Of a DNA stretch of 64,000 nt, positions 55,467 to 63,951 are shown piece by piece; the first letter of the stretch is position 1; the number at the start of each line of letters is the position of its first letter. Under the pieces are notes generated by a model. The model saw only the letters and a program-made list of their open reading frames with translations. It had not been told where the DNA came from and did no database searches. The position numbers and the translations under genes were made by a program. This stretch comes from DASVFB01 sp963815965 (GTDB lineage Bacteria > Actinomycetota > Thermoleophilia > Gaiellales > Gaiellaceae), in contig CAWFIT010000012.1 of NCBI GenBank assembly GCA_963815965.1, positions 86,920-150,919 on the forward strand, given 5' to 3'.

Positions 55467-55820
55467 GTGTCTGCCACGGATGTGGACGCATATCTGCGGG
55501 ATGTCGAGGAGCCGAAACGCAGCACGCTGCACGCGCTGCGAAGGACGATTCTCGAGATCATCCCGGAAGCTGAAGAAGTGATCTCGTACCGTGTGCCTGC
55601 GTTTCGTGTGCAGGGCAAGACGGTCGCCGGTTTCGCTGCCTTTAAGACGCATTTGAGCTACTTGCCGTTCAGCGGCTCGGTTCTTCCGCGGCTGGCAGAC
55701 GATCTTCACGGCTACACGATGACGAAGAGCGCGCTGCACTTTCCGGTCGACGAGCCGCTGCCAAAAGCGCTGGTACAGAAGCTGATCGCCGTGCGGCTCG
55801 ACGAGGCGAGCCCGCGCTAG
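55467..55820 (+). CDS. DUF1801-domain protein (copy 2)
   Basis: A 117-residue protein with the DUF1801 core: YLRDVEEPKRSTLHALRRTI, ISYRVPAFRVQGKTVAGFAA and SALHFPVDEPLP. It lacks the charged N-terminal tail of copy 1 and is only distantly related. The start is a GTG at 55467. The physiological function of the family is unknown. Confidence 0.8.
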   Translation: MSATDVDAYLRDVEEPKRSTLHALRRTILEIIPEAEEVISYRVPAFRVQGKTVAGFAAFKTHLSYLPFSGSVLPRLADDLHGYTMTKSALHFPVDEPLPKALVQKLIAVRLDEASPR

Positions 55821-55862
55821 CGTCGCACCGCACCATCGCCGCCTCGCTCACTACGGGTTGCC

Positions 55863-56600
55863 CTACGGCACCCACGTTTCTGCAAGTGGCGTGAGTTGGA
55901 GCTCATGGGTCGCGGCCCGGGTTCCTTGATTGGCGAGAAAGCGAACGGCGTCCGCGATCTCGCTGGGGTCGGCGAGGGCTTCCGGTGCGACGCCCGGGCG
56001 GGGTGCGCCGCTCACGGGTTGGATGCCGGCGTCGATGATCAGCAGCGCGACATGGATGCCGCGTGGGCGCAGCTCGAGCGCCGCGGCTTGTGTGATCGCG
56101 CGGACTCCGAATGCGCCCGCCGCCCAGAGTCCCCGGCCGGGCATCGCGCGCCGGGCTGAGCCGCCCGTCACCTGGATGATCGTTGCGAGGCTGCCCTGCG
56201 CGACGAGGAAGCTCCCTGCCCCGGAGAGGAATGCGAACGCGGACCGCGCCGGCGCGGCGGCCCACGAGTCGAACGCGTCTGCGCTCGCCTCCGCGATCGG
56301 CCCACCGCCAAACGGACCGGTGCGGGTCCCACCGTATGCGGCGGCGGCATTGACTACGAGGTCGATCCGGCTGTTAGCTTCCGCCGCCTTGCCCAACGCT
56401 CGGGTAACGCTCGCCTGATCGGTCACATCGGCCTCCAATGCGAGGGCTCCGGACTTGGCGATCTTCTCCAGGGTCGCTGTCGAGCGAGCGACCCCCGCCA
56501 TCGCCCAGCCGTCGGCGATCAGCGTGTCGATAATCGCGCCGCCGAGGTTCCGCGCGCCGAACACGAGGCCGCTCTTGCGGCTCTGTTCCTGGTTGGACAT
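55863..56600 (-). CDS. SDR-fold protein without the catalytic Tyr and Lys
   Basis: A 245-residue Rossmann protein of the short-chain dehydrogenase fold: cofactor loop GLVFGARNLGGAI, an acidic ADVTDQASV segment and NAAAAYGG in place of NNAG. The catalytic YxxxK is replaced (WAAGAFGV aligned where YSAAKAAV is normal), so it is probably inactive as a dehydrogenase or acts differently. GAGGAGG precedes the ATG at 56600. It lies 113 bp downstream of the LLM oxidoreductase. Confidence 0.75.
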   Translation of the reverse strand: MSNQEQSRKSGLVFGARNLGGAIIDTLIADGWAMAGVARSTATLEKIAKSGALALEADVTDQASVTRALGKAAEANSRIDLVVNAAAAYGGTRTGPFGGGPIAEASADAFDSWAAAPARSAFAFLSGAGSFLVAQGSLATIIQVTGGSARRAMPGRGLWAAGAFGVRAITQAAALELRPRGIHVALLIIDAGIQPVSGAPRPGVAPEALADPSEIADAVRFLANQGTRAATHELQLTPLAETWVP

Positions 56601-56713
56601 TCGTCCTCCTCTGTTGATGGCAGGTGCGTTATGAGGACAGCGTGCGTTCTGGATCGACCCCAACCCGAACCGACTGCGCTCTCCGGGTTCGACCGCGAGG
56701 GCCGCCGTTCTGG

Positions 56714-57742
56714 TTACCCGACGCGCTCCGATACGTTTTTCGAGCTCCAGCCGAGTGCGGGCGCGACGTCGCGTGCGATCGTCTCGAGCATCGCAGTGTT
56801 GTAGTCGACGCCGAGTTGGCTGGGCACGGTCAGGAGGATCGTGTCGGCCGCCTGAACCGCGGCGTCTTTGGAGAGTTCCTCGGCGATCCGGTCGGGCTCG
56901 CCGGTGTAGCTGCGGCCGAAGCGGCTGATCGAGCCGTCGAGCCAGCCGACCTGGTCCTCGTTCGCGTCGGCACCGAAGAGTCGCCGATCGAGGTCGGAGG
57001 TGATCGGGATGACGCTGCGGCTGACCGAGACGCGCGGCTCCCGGGTGTGGCCGGTTTTCGTCCACGACTCGCGGAACAGCTCGATCTGCTCGGCCTGGAG
57101 TTGGTCGAACGGCACCTGAGTGTCCTCGAGGAGGAGCGTGGAGCTCATGAGGTTCAGGCCTTGCTCGCCCGCCCAGACGGCGGTCTCTCTTGAGCCGGAG
57201 CCCCACCAGATCCGTTCGGCGAGGCCCGGCGACTGCGGCTGGACGGCGAGCATCGCGGTTCCCGGTCGGCCGCCGACGTCGGCAGCGACGACGCCGGCGC
57301 CGGCGGCCGCAGCGAGGAAGAGCGCCGTCTTCTCGCGTGTCTCGTTGGGATCGACCGAGTACCCGAACGCCTCGGCGCCGCGCCAGGCCGGCTCGGGCGA
57401 GCCGCGGCTGACGCCGAGCTGGAGCCGACCGCCTGCGAGCAGATCGGCCGCGGCGGCATCCTCGGCCATGTAGAGCGGGTTCTCATAGCGCATGTCGATC
57501 ACGCCGGTGCCGATCTCGATCCGGCTGGTCTTGACGCCGATCGCCGCGAGGAGTGGGAAGGGCGAGGAGAGCTGGCGCGCGAAGTGATGGACGCGGACAA
57601 ACGCCCCGTCGATCCCGATCTCTTCGGCTGCAACCGCAAGCTCCACCGTCTGCCGCAGCGCGTCACCGCCGGTGCGCGTCAGTCCGCCGCCCGGATGCCA
57701 GGCGCCGAACGAGAGGAAGCCAATTTTCTTGCGCTCCATCAT
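56714..57742 (-). CDS. LLM-class flavin-dependent oxidoreductase
   Basis: A 342-residue luciferase-like TIM-barrel enzyme with typical segments: VRVHHFARQLSSPFPLLAAI, IEIGTGVIDMRYENPLYMAE and LLAGGRLQLGVSRGSPEPAW. It uses FMN or F420; the substrate is unknown. The start has two ATGs at 57742 and 57739. A composite motif shared with the 4764-4828 promoter lies just upstream. Confidence 0.8.
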   Translation of the reverse strand: MMERKKIGFLSFGAWHPGGGLTRTGGDALRQTVELAVAAEEIGIDGAFVRVHHFARQLSSPFPLLAAIGVKTSRIEIGTGVIDMRYENPLYMAEDAAAADLLAGGRLQLGVSRGSPEPAWRGAEAFGYSVDPNETREKTALFLAAAAGAGVVAADVGGRPGTAMLAVQPQSPGLAERIWWGSGSRETAVWAGEQGLNLMSSTLLLEDTQVPFDQLQAEQIELFRESWTKTGHTREPRVSVSRSVIPITSDLDRRLFGADANEDQVGWLDGSISRFGRSYTGEPDRIAEELSKDAAVQAADTILLTVPSQLGVDYNTAMLETIARDVAPALGWSSKNVSERVG

Positions 57743-57751
57743 CTTCAGCGT

Positions 57752-57774
57752 TTGGAACGTTATTGATGGATCAA
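57752..57774. promoter_or_regulatory. Candidate operator upstream of the LLM oxidoreductase
   Basis: TTGGAAC (57752-57758) is followed after four bases by the palindrome TTGATGGATCAA (57763-57774). The reverse complement of the palindrome, TTGATCCATCAA, differs by one base from the site at 4782-4793, where TTGGAAC is also adjacent. Confidence 0.35.
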
Positions 57775-57828
57775 GAATTCGGCCGTCGGCAACGCGACAG
57801 CGGGTCCACCAGTGACTGCTCGCGCCCC

Positions 57829-57857
57829 TTGTTGAGGCGGCGGCGTTGTCTTACTGT
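57829..57857 (+). promoter_or_regulatory. Probable promoter of the cNMP-patatin gene
   Basis: TTGTTG (57829-57834) and TACTGT (57852-57857) are separated by 17 bp, as in housekeeping sigma promoters. The expected start point falls at or next to the ATG at 57864 and there is no Shine-Dalgarno sequence, so the transcript is probably leaderless. Confidence 0.45.
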
Positions 57858-57863
57858 TGAACG

Positions 57864-59648
57864 ATGCGGATGCGGGCCACGCGCTCGTTCTTCGAGGAAG
57901 TCCCGTCCGACGCCGTCGAGGCCGCGCTTGCGACGCTCGAGCGGCGGCGTTTCCCGGCCGGGGCGGTGATCGTCGCCGAGGGTGAGTTCCGCGAAGAGAT
58001 GTACGTCCTCTGCGAGGGAACTGCGGACGTCATCCTCGTGGACCGCAGGGGCGTCGAGCATGTAGTGAGCGCCGTCCACCGCGGCGAGTCGATCGGCGAG
58101 ATGTCGCTGCTGACGCAAAGCGCGGCGTCGGCGACCGTTCGCGCTGCCGAGGACGTCGAGCTCGCCGTCCTGCATGGACCCGAGCTGGAAGCGCTACTCG
58201 ACGCACTGCCTCAGCTGCAGCGAAACCTACTGGCGACGCTCTCCGAGAGGCTTGCTCGGGTGACGCGACTGGCCGTGCACGAGCAGCCCGGCCGGCTGGT
58301 GATCCTCGAGGATGCCGGCGCGCCCGACGTGTTGGGTTTCGCGCTCGCGTGCAGCGTCGCGTGGCATACACGGAGCCCGACTCTGCACGTCGTCCTCGGG
58401 AATCCTTCGCTTGATCTCGAGAGCCTCGCGACCGTCGCACCCGAACCTCCGTTTGGCGGCAGGCGTGTGGCGGGCGCCGAACTCGTGGTGGCGGATCTCG
58501 ACGGCCACTTCGCGTACGACCGGATCGAGGCGACGCTCGAAGAGCTCGTGCGCATGTACGACCACGTCCTGCTGCAGGTCCCGTCGGAGTGGACGAACTT
58601 CGCGCTGGGCGACCGGCGCGTCCGCGCCGGCCCCGGCGGCTTCGAGCTCGAGGAGCGCGTTCTGTCGATACCTCCTTTGTCTGCGGACGACGAAGCGGCC
58701 CTGGAACAGGGGCTGCTGCCTGCGCGAGGCGCGGTCGGCACGGCGGTGGGAGCGCTCGCGCGCGATCTCGCAGGCCTCGAAGTGGGCGTCGCGCTCGGAG
58801 CGGGTAGCCTCCGCGGGTACGCGCACGTCGGTGCCCTCCGCGCGTTCGAGCGGCACGGCATTCCGGTCGACTATCTCGCCGGGACGAGCATCGGGGCGAT
58901 CGTCGCCGCCCTCTACGCACGCTTCGGCGATCTCGACCGCGTCGCCGAGTTCCTCGACGGGCTCGGTGCGCGCATGTTCCGGCCGACGGTCTCCCGGAAG
59001 TCCCTTCTTTCGACGGGCGCGATGCGGCGCTTCGCCCGCAGGGAGTTCGGCGACCTACGGCTCGAAGACCTGCCGATCCCGATCGCCGTCGTGGCGACCG
59101 ACGTCGACACGCAGGACGAGGTGGTTCTTCGACGAGGAAGCAGCGCGGCGGCGATCTTCGCGAGCGGCGCCGTGCCGGGCGTCTTTCCGGCGGTCCGGAT
59201 CGGCAACCGCACGCTCGTGGACGGGGGCATCGTCAACCCCGTCCCGGCGAGCGTGGCGGCAAGCATGGGAGCCGACGTTGTCATCGGCATCAGGCTCGTT
59301 CACGGCGGCGGAGTGCAGGCCGACGAGTTCTCCGAGGAGGGCGAGGGGCCGGTTCCGTCGGCGGTCGCGGCGATCATGCGCTCGATCGAGCTGGTGCAGA
59401 CGCGCATCGTCACCTCCGGCGGCTCGATTCCGACGATTCTCGTCACGCCGGAGTTCGGGTCGATGCCCGCAGGCAAGTTGCGCCACTTCCGCGACGGTCG
59501 CCGCTTTGTCGCCGCCGGCGAGGCGGCCGTCGAGGCAGCCCTGCCGCGGCTCGGCGCAGCGCTTCCCTGGTTGCGCCCGTTCGACGCCGCCGCTCCTTTC
59601 CGGGGGCCCGCGGCTTCATACGCCGGATCTGCTCCGGCGCGGCACTGA
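57864..59648 (+). CDS. cNMP-binding domain patatin-like phospholipase
   Basis: A 594-residue protein of the NTE type. Residues 10-130 form a cyclic-nucleotide-binding domain, but its phosphate cassette reads GESIGEMSLLTQSAASA and lacks the Arg that contacts the cAMP phosphate. Residues 150-260 form a Rossmann-like spacer. The patatin domain (about 305-560) has the oxyanion loop GAGSLRG, nucleophile Ser342 in GTSIG and Asp453 in DGG. It should cleave phospholipid or lysophospholipid esters. M. tuberculosis Rv2565 has the same plan. Only 14 bases separate it from the next gene. Confidence 0.85.
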   Translation: MRMRATRSFFEEVPSDAVEAALATLERRRFPAGAVIVAEGEFREEMYVLCEGTADVILVDRRGVEHVVSAVHRGESIGEMSLLTQSAASATVRAAEDVELAVLHGPELEALLDALPQLQRNLLATLSERLARVTRLAVHEQPGRLVILEDAGAPDVLGFALACSVAWHTRSPTLHVVLGNPSLDLESLATVAPEPPFGGRRVAGAELVVADLDGHFAYDRIEATLEELVRMYDHVLLQVPSEWTNFALGDRRVRAGPGGFELEERVLSIPPLSADDEAALEQGLLPARGAVGTAVGALARDLAGLEVGVALGAGSLRGYAHVGALRAFERHGIPVDYLAGTSIGAIVAALYARFGDLDRVAEFLDGLGARMFRPTVSRKSLLSTGAMRRFARREFGDLRLEDLPIPIAVVATDVDTQDEVVLRRGSSAAAIFASGAVPGVFPAVRIGNRTLVDGGIVNPVPASVAASMGADVVIGIRLVHGGGVQADEFSEEGEGPVPSAVAAIMRSIELVQTRIVTSGGSIPTILVTPEFGSMPAGKLRHFRDGRRFVAAGEAAVEAALPRLGAALPWLRPFDAAAPFRGPAASYAGSAPARH

Positions 59649-59662
59649 ACGGCAGCGATGAG

Positions 59663-62600
59663 ATGAGTGTTCGGCGGATCAGCCGCAACGGCGCGCTCAT
59701 GGTCGCGTCCTTCGGCGCATTTCTCGCGTTTCTCGACGCGACGATCGTGAACGTCGCGTTTCCCAGCATCCGCTCGTCGTTCCCGGGAAGCTCGATCGAC
59801 TCGCTGTCGTGGGTGCTCAACGCCTACAACATCGTCTTCGCCGCGTTCCTCGTCGCGGCTGGGCGGTTCGGCGACCTGTTCGGCAGACGCCGCATGTTCA
59901 CGACGGGAGTCGTTCTCTTCACGGTCGCGTCGGTGCTGTGCGCGGTCGCGCCGTCGCTGGCGTTCCTGATCGCGGCCCGCGCCGTCCAGGCCGCCGGCGC
60001 TGCGTTGCTCGTGCCCGCGTCGCTCGCCCTCGTGGTCGAGGCGTTCCCGGCGGAGCGCCGCTCTCATGCGGTCGGGCTGTGGGGCGCCGCGGCCGCTGCG
60101 GCGGCCGGGCTCGGTCCTCCGCTCGGCGGTGCGCTTGTCGACGCCTACAACTGGCGGCTCGTCTTCCTGATCAACCTCCCGCTCGGCATCTGCGCGGTCG
60201 CGCTTGGAGGGCGCTTCCTCGTCGAGAGCCGTGCGCCGGGGAGACGAACGCTGCCCGATCTGCGCGGCGCGCTGCTGCTGGCGATCGCCGTGGCGTTGCT
60301 CACGCTCGGGATCGTCCAGGGCGGCACGTGGGGATGGGCGAGCGCCGGCGTCATCGCGGCGTTTGCGGGCGCGCTGATCGCAGCAGTCCTGTTCGTCGAG
60401 AGCTCGCGGCGGCACCCGGTTCCGGTTCTCGATCCGAAGCTGTTGCGGATTCGCTCCTTCGCGGTCGCGAACGCGGCGACGTTCGCCGCCGGCGTGGGGT
60501 TCTACGCGTACCTGCTGAACAACATTCTCTGGCTGTACTACGTGTGGGGCTGGTCGCTGCTGCTCGCGGGCCTCGCCGTGGCTCCCGGCGCGGTCGTCGC
60601 CGCGGCGGTCGCGGGCCGTCTCGGCCGAATGGCCGACGTGCACGGCTACCGCGTGATCGCTGTTCCCGGCGCGCTGATCTGGGCGGGCGCCTACGTCTGG
60701 TACGCGACGCAGGTGGGAACCACTCCCGCGTTCTGGAGCGAATGGTTGCCGGGACAGGTGCTCTCGGGCATCGGCGTCGGCGCGACGCTGCCGATCCTCG
60801 GGAGTGCGGCGCTCGCGGCGGTGCCGGGCGGGCGCTTCGCGACGGCGTCGTCGGTCGTCTCGAGCGCGCGGCAGCTCGGCGGCGTGCTCGGCGTTGCGCT
60901 CCTCGTCGTGATCGTCGGCACACCGAACGCGACGACGATCGTGACGCGTGCACGTCACGGCTGGATCCTCTCAGTCGTTTGCTTCCTCGTCGCGGCGGCT
61001 GGATCAGCGCTGCTGCGTCGCGAACGCGCACACGTCGCCGAGCACGACGAGCCGGTGCTGACTCCGCGCGTGGACGTGACCGATGCGCCTACTCGCGGCC
61101 GTGGGCGGGCGCTCGACGGAGACTCGCTCCTCCGGCGGCTGCCCGACCGGGTCAGGACGGAGCTCCTCGCGGCGGCCGAGCCGGTGACGCTGCCGGCGGG
61201 AGGCTGGCTCTTCGAAGCCGGCGGGCCCGCGGACGCGCTCTACGTCCTGCTCGCAGGAAGGCTCGACGTGATCGGCGGCGAGGCGGTGCTGCGCGAGATC
61301 GTGCCGGAAGAGGTCGTCGGCGAACTCGCGGTCCTGGCCGGCGGCGTGCGCTCGGCCGGAGTCCGCGCTCGCCGGGACAGCAGGCTGTTGCGCATTCCCG
61401 CAGCCCGGTTCCGGGCGGCGCTCGAGCACGACGTGGACGCGCAACGCAGCGTGACCACGGCTCTCGCCGCGCAGCTGCAGCGCAGCCGAGGCGTCGACGA
61501 GCCGGCCGCCGCCGAGCCTCGTGTGATCGCCGTGCTCGGCGCCTCGACTGCGGCTTTCGTCGATGAGGCGTCCAGGCTCCTCGTTGAGGCGCTCGCCCGA
61601 AGCCTGACGGTCGCCTCTCCCGGGCGCGTCGCGATCGACGGCCTCGACCGGGCCGAGCGCGAGAGCGAGCGCGTCGTGCTCACCGCATCGCCGGCCGACG
61701 AGGCTGCGTGGCAGGCGTTCTGCCTGCGGCAGGCCGACCGCGTGGTGATCGTCGCGGCCTCCGACGCCAGTCCGACGGAGCTCACGCCGGAGCGGACGGG
61801 TTACGTGCTGCTCGTCGGCAGTCCGCCGACGCGGGAGAGCCTCGTCGCGTGGCACGACGCGGTCGATCCGCGCCGCGTCTACGCCTGTCGTGAAGACAGC
61901 GTCGAGCTGGCCGCGGCCGTGGGTGCGATCGCCGCGCGTCTAGCGCGACGATCGCTCGGCGTCGTGCTGGCCGGCGGGGGAGCGCGCGCGTTCGCGGCGA
62001 TCGGCGTTCTCGAGGAGCTCGAGGCGAACAGTGTCAGCGTCGACCGCATCTCCGGCTGCAGCGTCGGCGGCGTCGTCGCCGCCCTCTACGCATCCGGCCA
62101 GACGGCCGCCGGCGTCGACGCGATCTGCTACGAGGAGTTCGTTCGCCGCAGTCCCTTCCGCGACTACACGCTGCCGCGTGTGTCGGTCGCGCGCGGACGC
62201 AAGGCGGAGGCGGCCCTGCAGCGGCAGTTCGATGACCTCTACTTCGAGGAGCTGCCGCGCCAGCTCGCGCTCGTCAGCACCGACATGCTGAACAACACGG
62301 CCGTCGTGCACCGCCGCGGTCTCGTCCGGGAGGCGCTGCGCGCGTCGCTCTCGCTGCCGGGCCTCTTTCCGCCCGCGCGGCTCACCGAATCCCTCCACAT
62401 CGACGGAGGTGTGCTCGACAATCTCCCGGTGCACTCCCTCGACGGGGACGAGGGGCCGATCCTCGCGGTCAACATCGCGTCGGTCGGAGGCCTCTCGAGT
62501 CGATCGGGGCCTCCGCGGATGCCCAGTCTTCCGGAGACCGTGCTGCGCGCGATGCTGATGGGCAGTGCGACCACCATCGAAGCGGCGCGCGATCACGCGA

Positions 62601-62728
62601 CGGTCGTCGTCACCCCGGACACGCGTGGGATCGGGCTGTTCGAGTTCCATCAGATCGACCGCGCCGTGGAAGCCGGCCGCGCGGCAGGCCGCGCCGCGCT
62701 GGACGCTCTCGCGACGCTCCCTCGTTGA
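59663..62728 (+). CDS. MFS transporter fused to cNMP-binding and patatin domains
   Basis: A 1021-residue fusion. Residues 1-455 are a 14-helix DHA2-type exporter (FLDATIVNVAFP, motif A GRFGDLFGRRRMF, motif C GLGPPLGGALVD). Residues about 485-610 are a cNMP-binding domain, whose PEEVVGELAVL cassette also lacks the Arg. Residues 615-745 are a Rossmann-like spacer, and 765-1015 are a patatin domain with GGGARAF, nucleophile Ser800 in GCSVGG and Asp914 in DGG. A lipid or lysolipid exporter or flippase linked to a lipase is plausible. Rv3239c and Rv3728 of M. tuberculosis have similar plans. Confidence 0.85.
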   Translation: MSVRRISRNGALMVASFGAFLAFLDATIVNVAFPSIRSSFPGSSIDSLSWVLNAYNIVFAAFLVAAGRFGDLFGRRRMFTTGVVLFTVASVLCAVAPSLAFLIAARAVQAAGAALLVPASLALVVEAFPAERRSHAVGLWGAAAAAAAGLGPPLGGALVDAYNWRLVFLINLPLGICAVALGGRFLVESRAPGRRTLPDLRGALLLAIAVALLTLGIVQGGTWGWASAGVIAAFAGALIAAVLFVESSRRHPVPVLDPKLLRIRSFAVANAATFAAGVGFYAYLLNNILWLYYVWGWSLLLAGLAVAPGAVVAAAVAGRLGRMADVHGYRVIAVPGALIWAGAYVWYATQVGTTPAFWSEWLPGQVLSGIGVGATLPILGSAALAAVPGGRFATASSVVSSARQLGGVLGVALLVVIVGTPNATTIVTRARHGWILSVVCFLVAAAGSALLRRERAHVAEHDEPVLTPRVDVTDAPTRGRGRALDGDSLLRRLPDRVRTELLAAAEPVTLPAGGWLFEAGGPADALYVLLAGRLDVIGGEAVLREIVPEEVVGELAVLAGGVRSAGVRARRDSRLLRIPAARFRAALEHDVDAQRSVTTALAAQLQRSRGVDEPAAAEPRVIAVLGASTAAFVDEASRLLVEALARSLTVASPGRVAIDGLDRAERESERVVLTASPADEAAWQAFCLRQADRVVIVAASDASPTELTPERTGYVLLVGSPPTRESLVAWHDAVDPRRVYACREDSVELAAAVGAIAARLARRSLGVVLAGGGARAFAAIGVLEELEANSVSVDRISGCSVGGVVAALYASGQTAAGVDAICYEEFVRRSPFRDYTLPRVSVARGRKAEAALQRQFDDLYFEELPRQLALVSTDMLNNTAVVHRRGLVREALRASLSLPGLFPPARLTESLHIDGGVLDNLPVHSLDGDEGPILAVNIASVGGLSSRSGPPRMPSLPETVLRAMLMGSATTIEAARDHATVVVTPDTRGIGLFEFHQIDRAVEAGRAAGRAALDALATLPR

Positions 62729-62753
62729 GTCGACGGAGAGCTGGTTCTCGCCC

Positions 62754-62765
62754 TGTAGGTCTACA
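62754..62765. promoter_or_regulatory. Small palindrome in the ornithine-cyclodeaminase promoter region
   Basis: TGTAG and CTACA flank GT (62754-62765) in the 201-bp gap before the ornithine-cyclodeaminase-like gene. It could be an operator; no repeat of it was seen elsewhere in the gap. Confidence 0.2.
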
Positions 62766-62929
62766 AACGAACCGCGCAGGTCGCCAGCCAACGACGCGCG
62801 GGCACGGGCGAGCGCGGGTGATGTGCGATTGCACTGATCAAGAACCGCCGCTGACGTTCCAGCGTCGCCTCGCGTACAGTTGTCCGCCGGAGCGCTGCGC
62901 TCGCCGACACTACGGCTCCGGATGCAAAC

Positions 62930-63889
62930 GTGCAGACGTTGATCCTCAACGAGCGGGAGGTCGAGCAATTGATCGACCTCCGCCAGCTCCTCGACGGTCT
63001 GGAGCGAGGCTTTGCGCAACTCAGCACCGGTGAGATCAACGCCCCTGCGCGCAACGAGATCCCGATGCCGGACAAGGCGTTCCTGCTGAGCATGCCCGGC
63101 CACCGCGCGGGGACCGACATGACCGTAAAGGTCGTGACGGTGTTCGAGAACAACCTCGAGATCGGGCTTCCGTCTCATCTGGCGCTGATCTGCACGTTCG
63201 ACGCGCGAACGGGTGCGTGCACGGCGGTGATGGACGGCACCTACATCACTGCCGTGCGGACGGCCGCGTCGGCCGCCGTGTCCGTACGCCTGCTCGCGCG
63301 ACCCGATGCGAGGGTGCTCACTATCCTCGGCGCGGGCGTTCAGGGGCTATCGCATTTGCGCGCGTTTCCTCTCGCCCGCGAGTTCGAGGAGATCCGTGTC
63401 GGATCGCTGCGTCTGGCTGACGCCGAGCTTCTTGCCGCGCTCCTCCCGCGTGCGTACGCGGTCGAAGACTTCGAGGCGGCCGTGCGCAGCTCGGACGTCG
63501 TCGCGCTCGCCACGCATGCTGGCGAGCCGGTGATCGAGTCCGACTGGGTTCAGCCTGGGACGCATGTCTCCTCGGTCGGTTACCGGCCTCCACGCGGGGA
63601 GCTCCCGGGCACGCTCCTCGACCGCGCCGCTGTCTTTGTCGAACTGCGCGAAGCGGCCTTCGCGCCGCCGCCCGTGGGCTGCGCAGAACTCCAGGGACGC
63701 GACCCGCAATCGGCGGGCGAGCTCGGCGAAGTTGTGCTCGGTCGGCGGCCGGGCCGCACCGGACCGGACCAGATCACGCTCTACAAGGCGATGGGCCACG
63801 TGCTCGAGGACATGGTCGCGGCTGACTTAGCGGTTAGCGCGGCCAAGGAACAGCAGGTCGGACGGCGCGTGGAGATCAACAGCGCATAG
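62930..63889 (+). CDS. Ornithine cyclodeaminase/mu-crystallin family protein
   Basis: A 319-residue NAD-binding protein: VMDGTYITAVRTAASAAVSV is the conserved family segment, and TILGAGVQGLSHLRAF is the Rossmann loop. The family includes ornithine cyclodeaminase, alanine dehydrogenase and ketimine reductases, so the substrate is uncertain. The start is a GTG at 62930. No clear Shine-Dalgarno sequence precedes it. Confidence 0.8.
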   Translation: MQTLILNEREVEQLIDLRQLLDGLERGFAQLSTGEINAPARNEIPMPDKAFLLSMPGHRAGTDMTVKVVTVFENNLEIGLPSHLALICTFDARTGACTAVMDGTYITAVRTAASAAVSVRLLARPDARVLTILGAGVQGLSHLRAFPLAREFEEIRVGSLRLADAELLAALLPRAYAVEDFEAAVRSSDVVALATHAGEPVIESDWVQPGTHVSSVGYRPPRGELPGTLLDRAAVFVELREAAFAPPPVGCAELQGRDPQSAGELGEVVLGRRPGRTGPDQITLYKAMGHVLEDMVAADLAVSAAKEQQVGRRVEINSA

Positions 63890-63951
63890 CCGTCCTCGGT
63901 CGCAGACCGATCAGACGCGACTGGACGATTCGAGCGGAAGGATGAGGCCAG

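Noticed and set aside
59300..60958. A 552-codon open frame on the minus strand
   Set aside because: Antisense to the MFS fusion, dominated by Arg, Asp and Ala runs, with no domain; a shadow of high-GC coding sequence.
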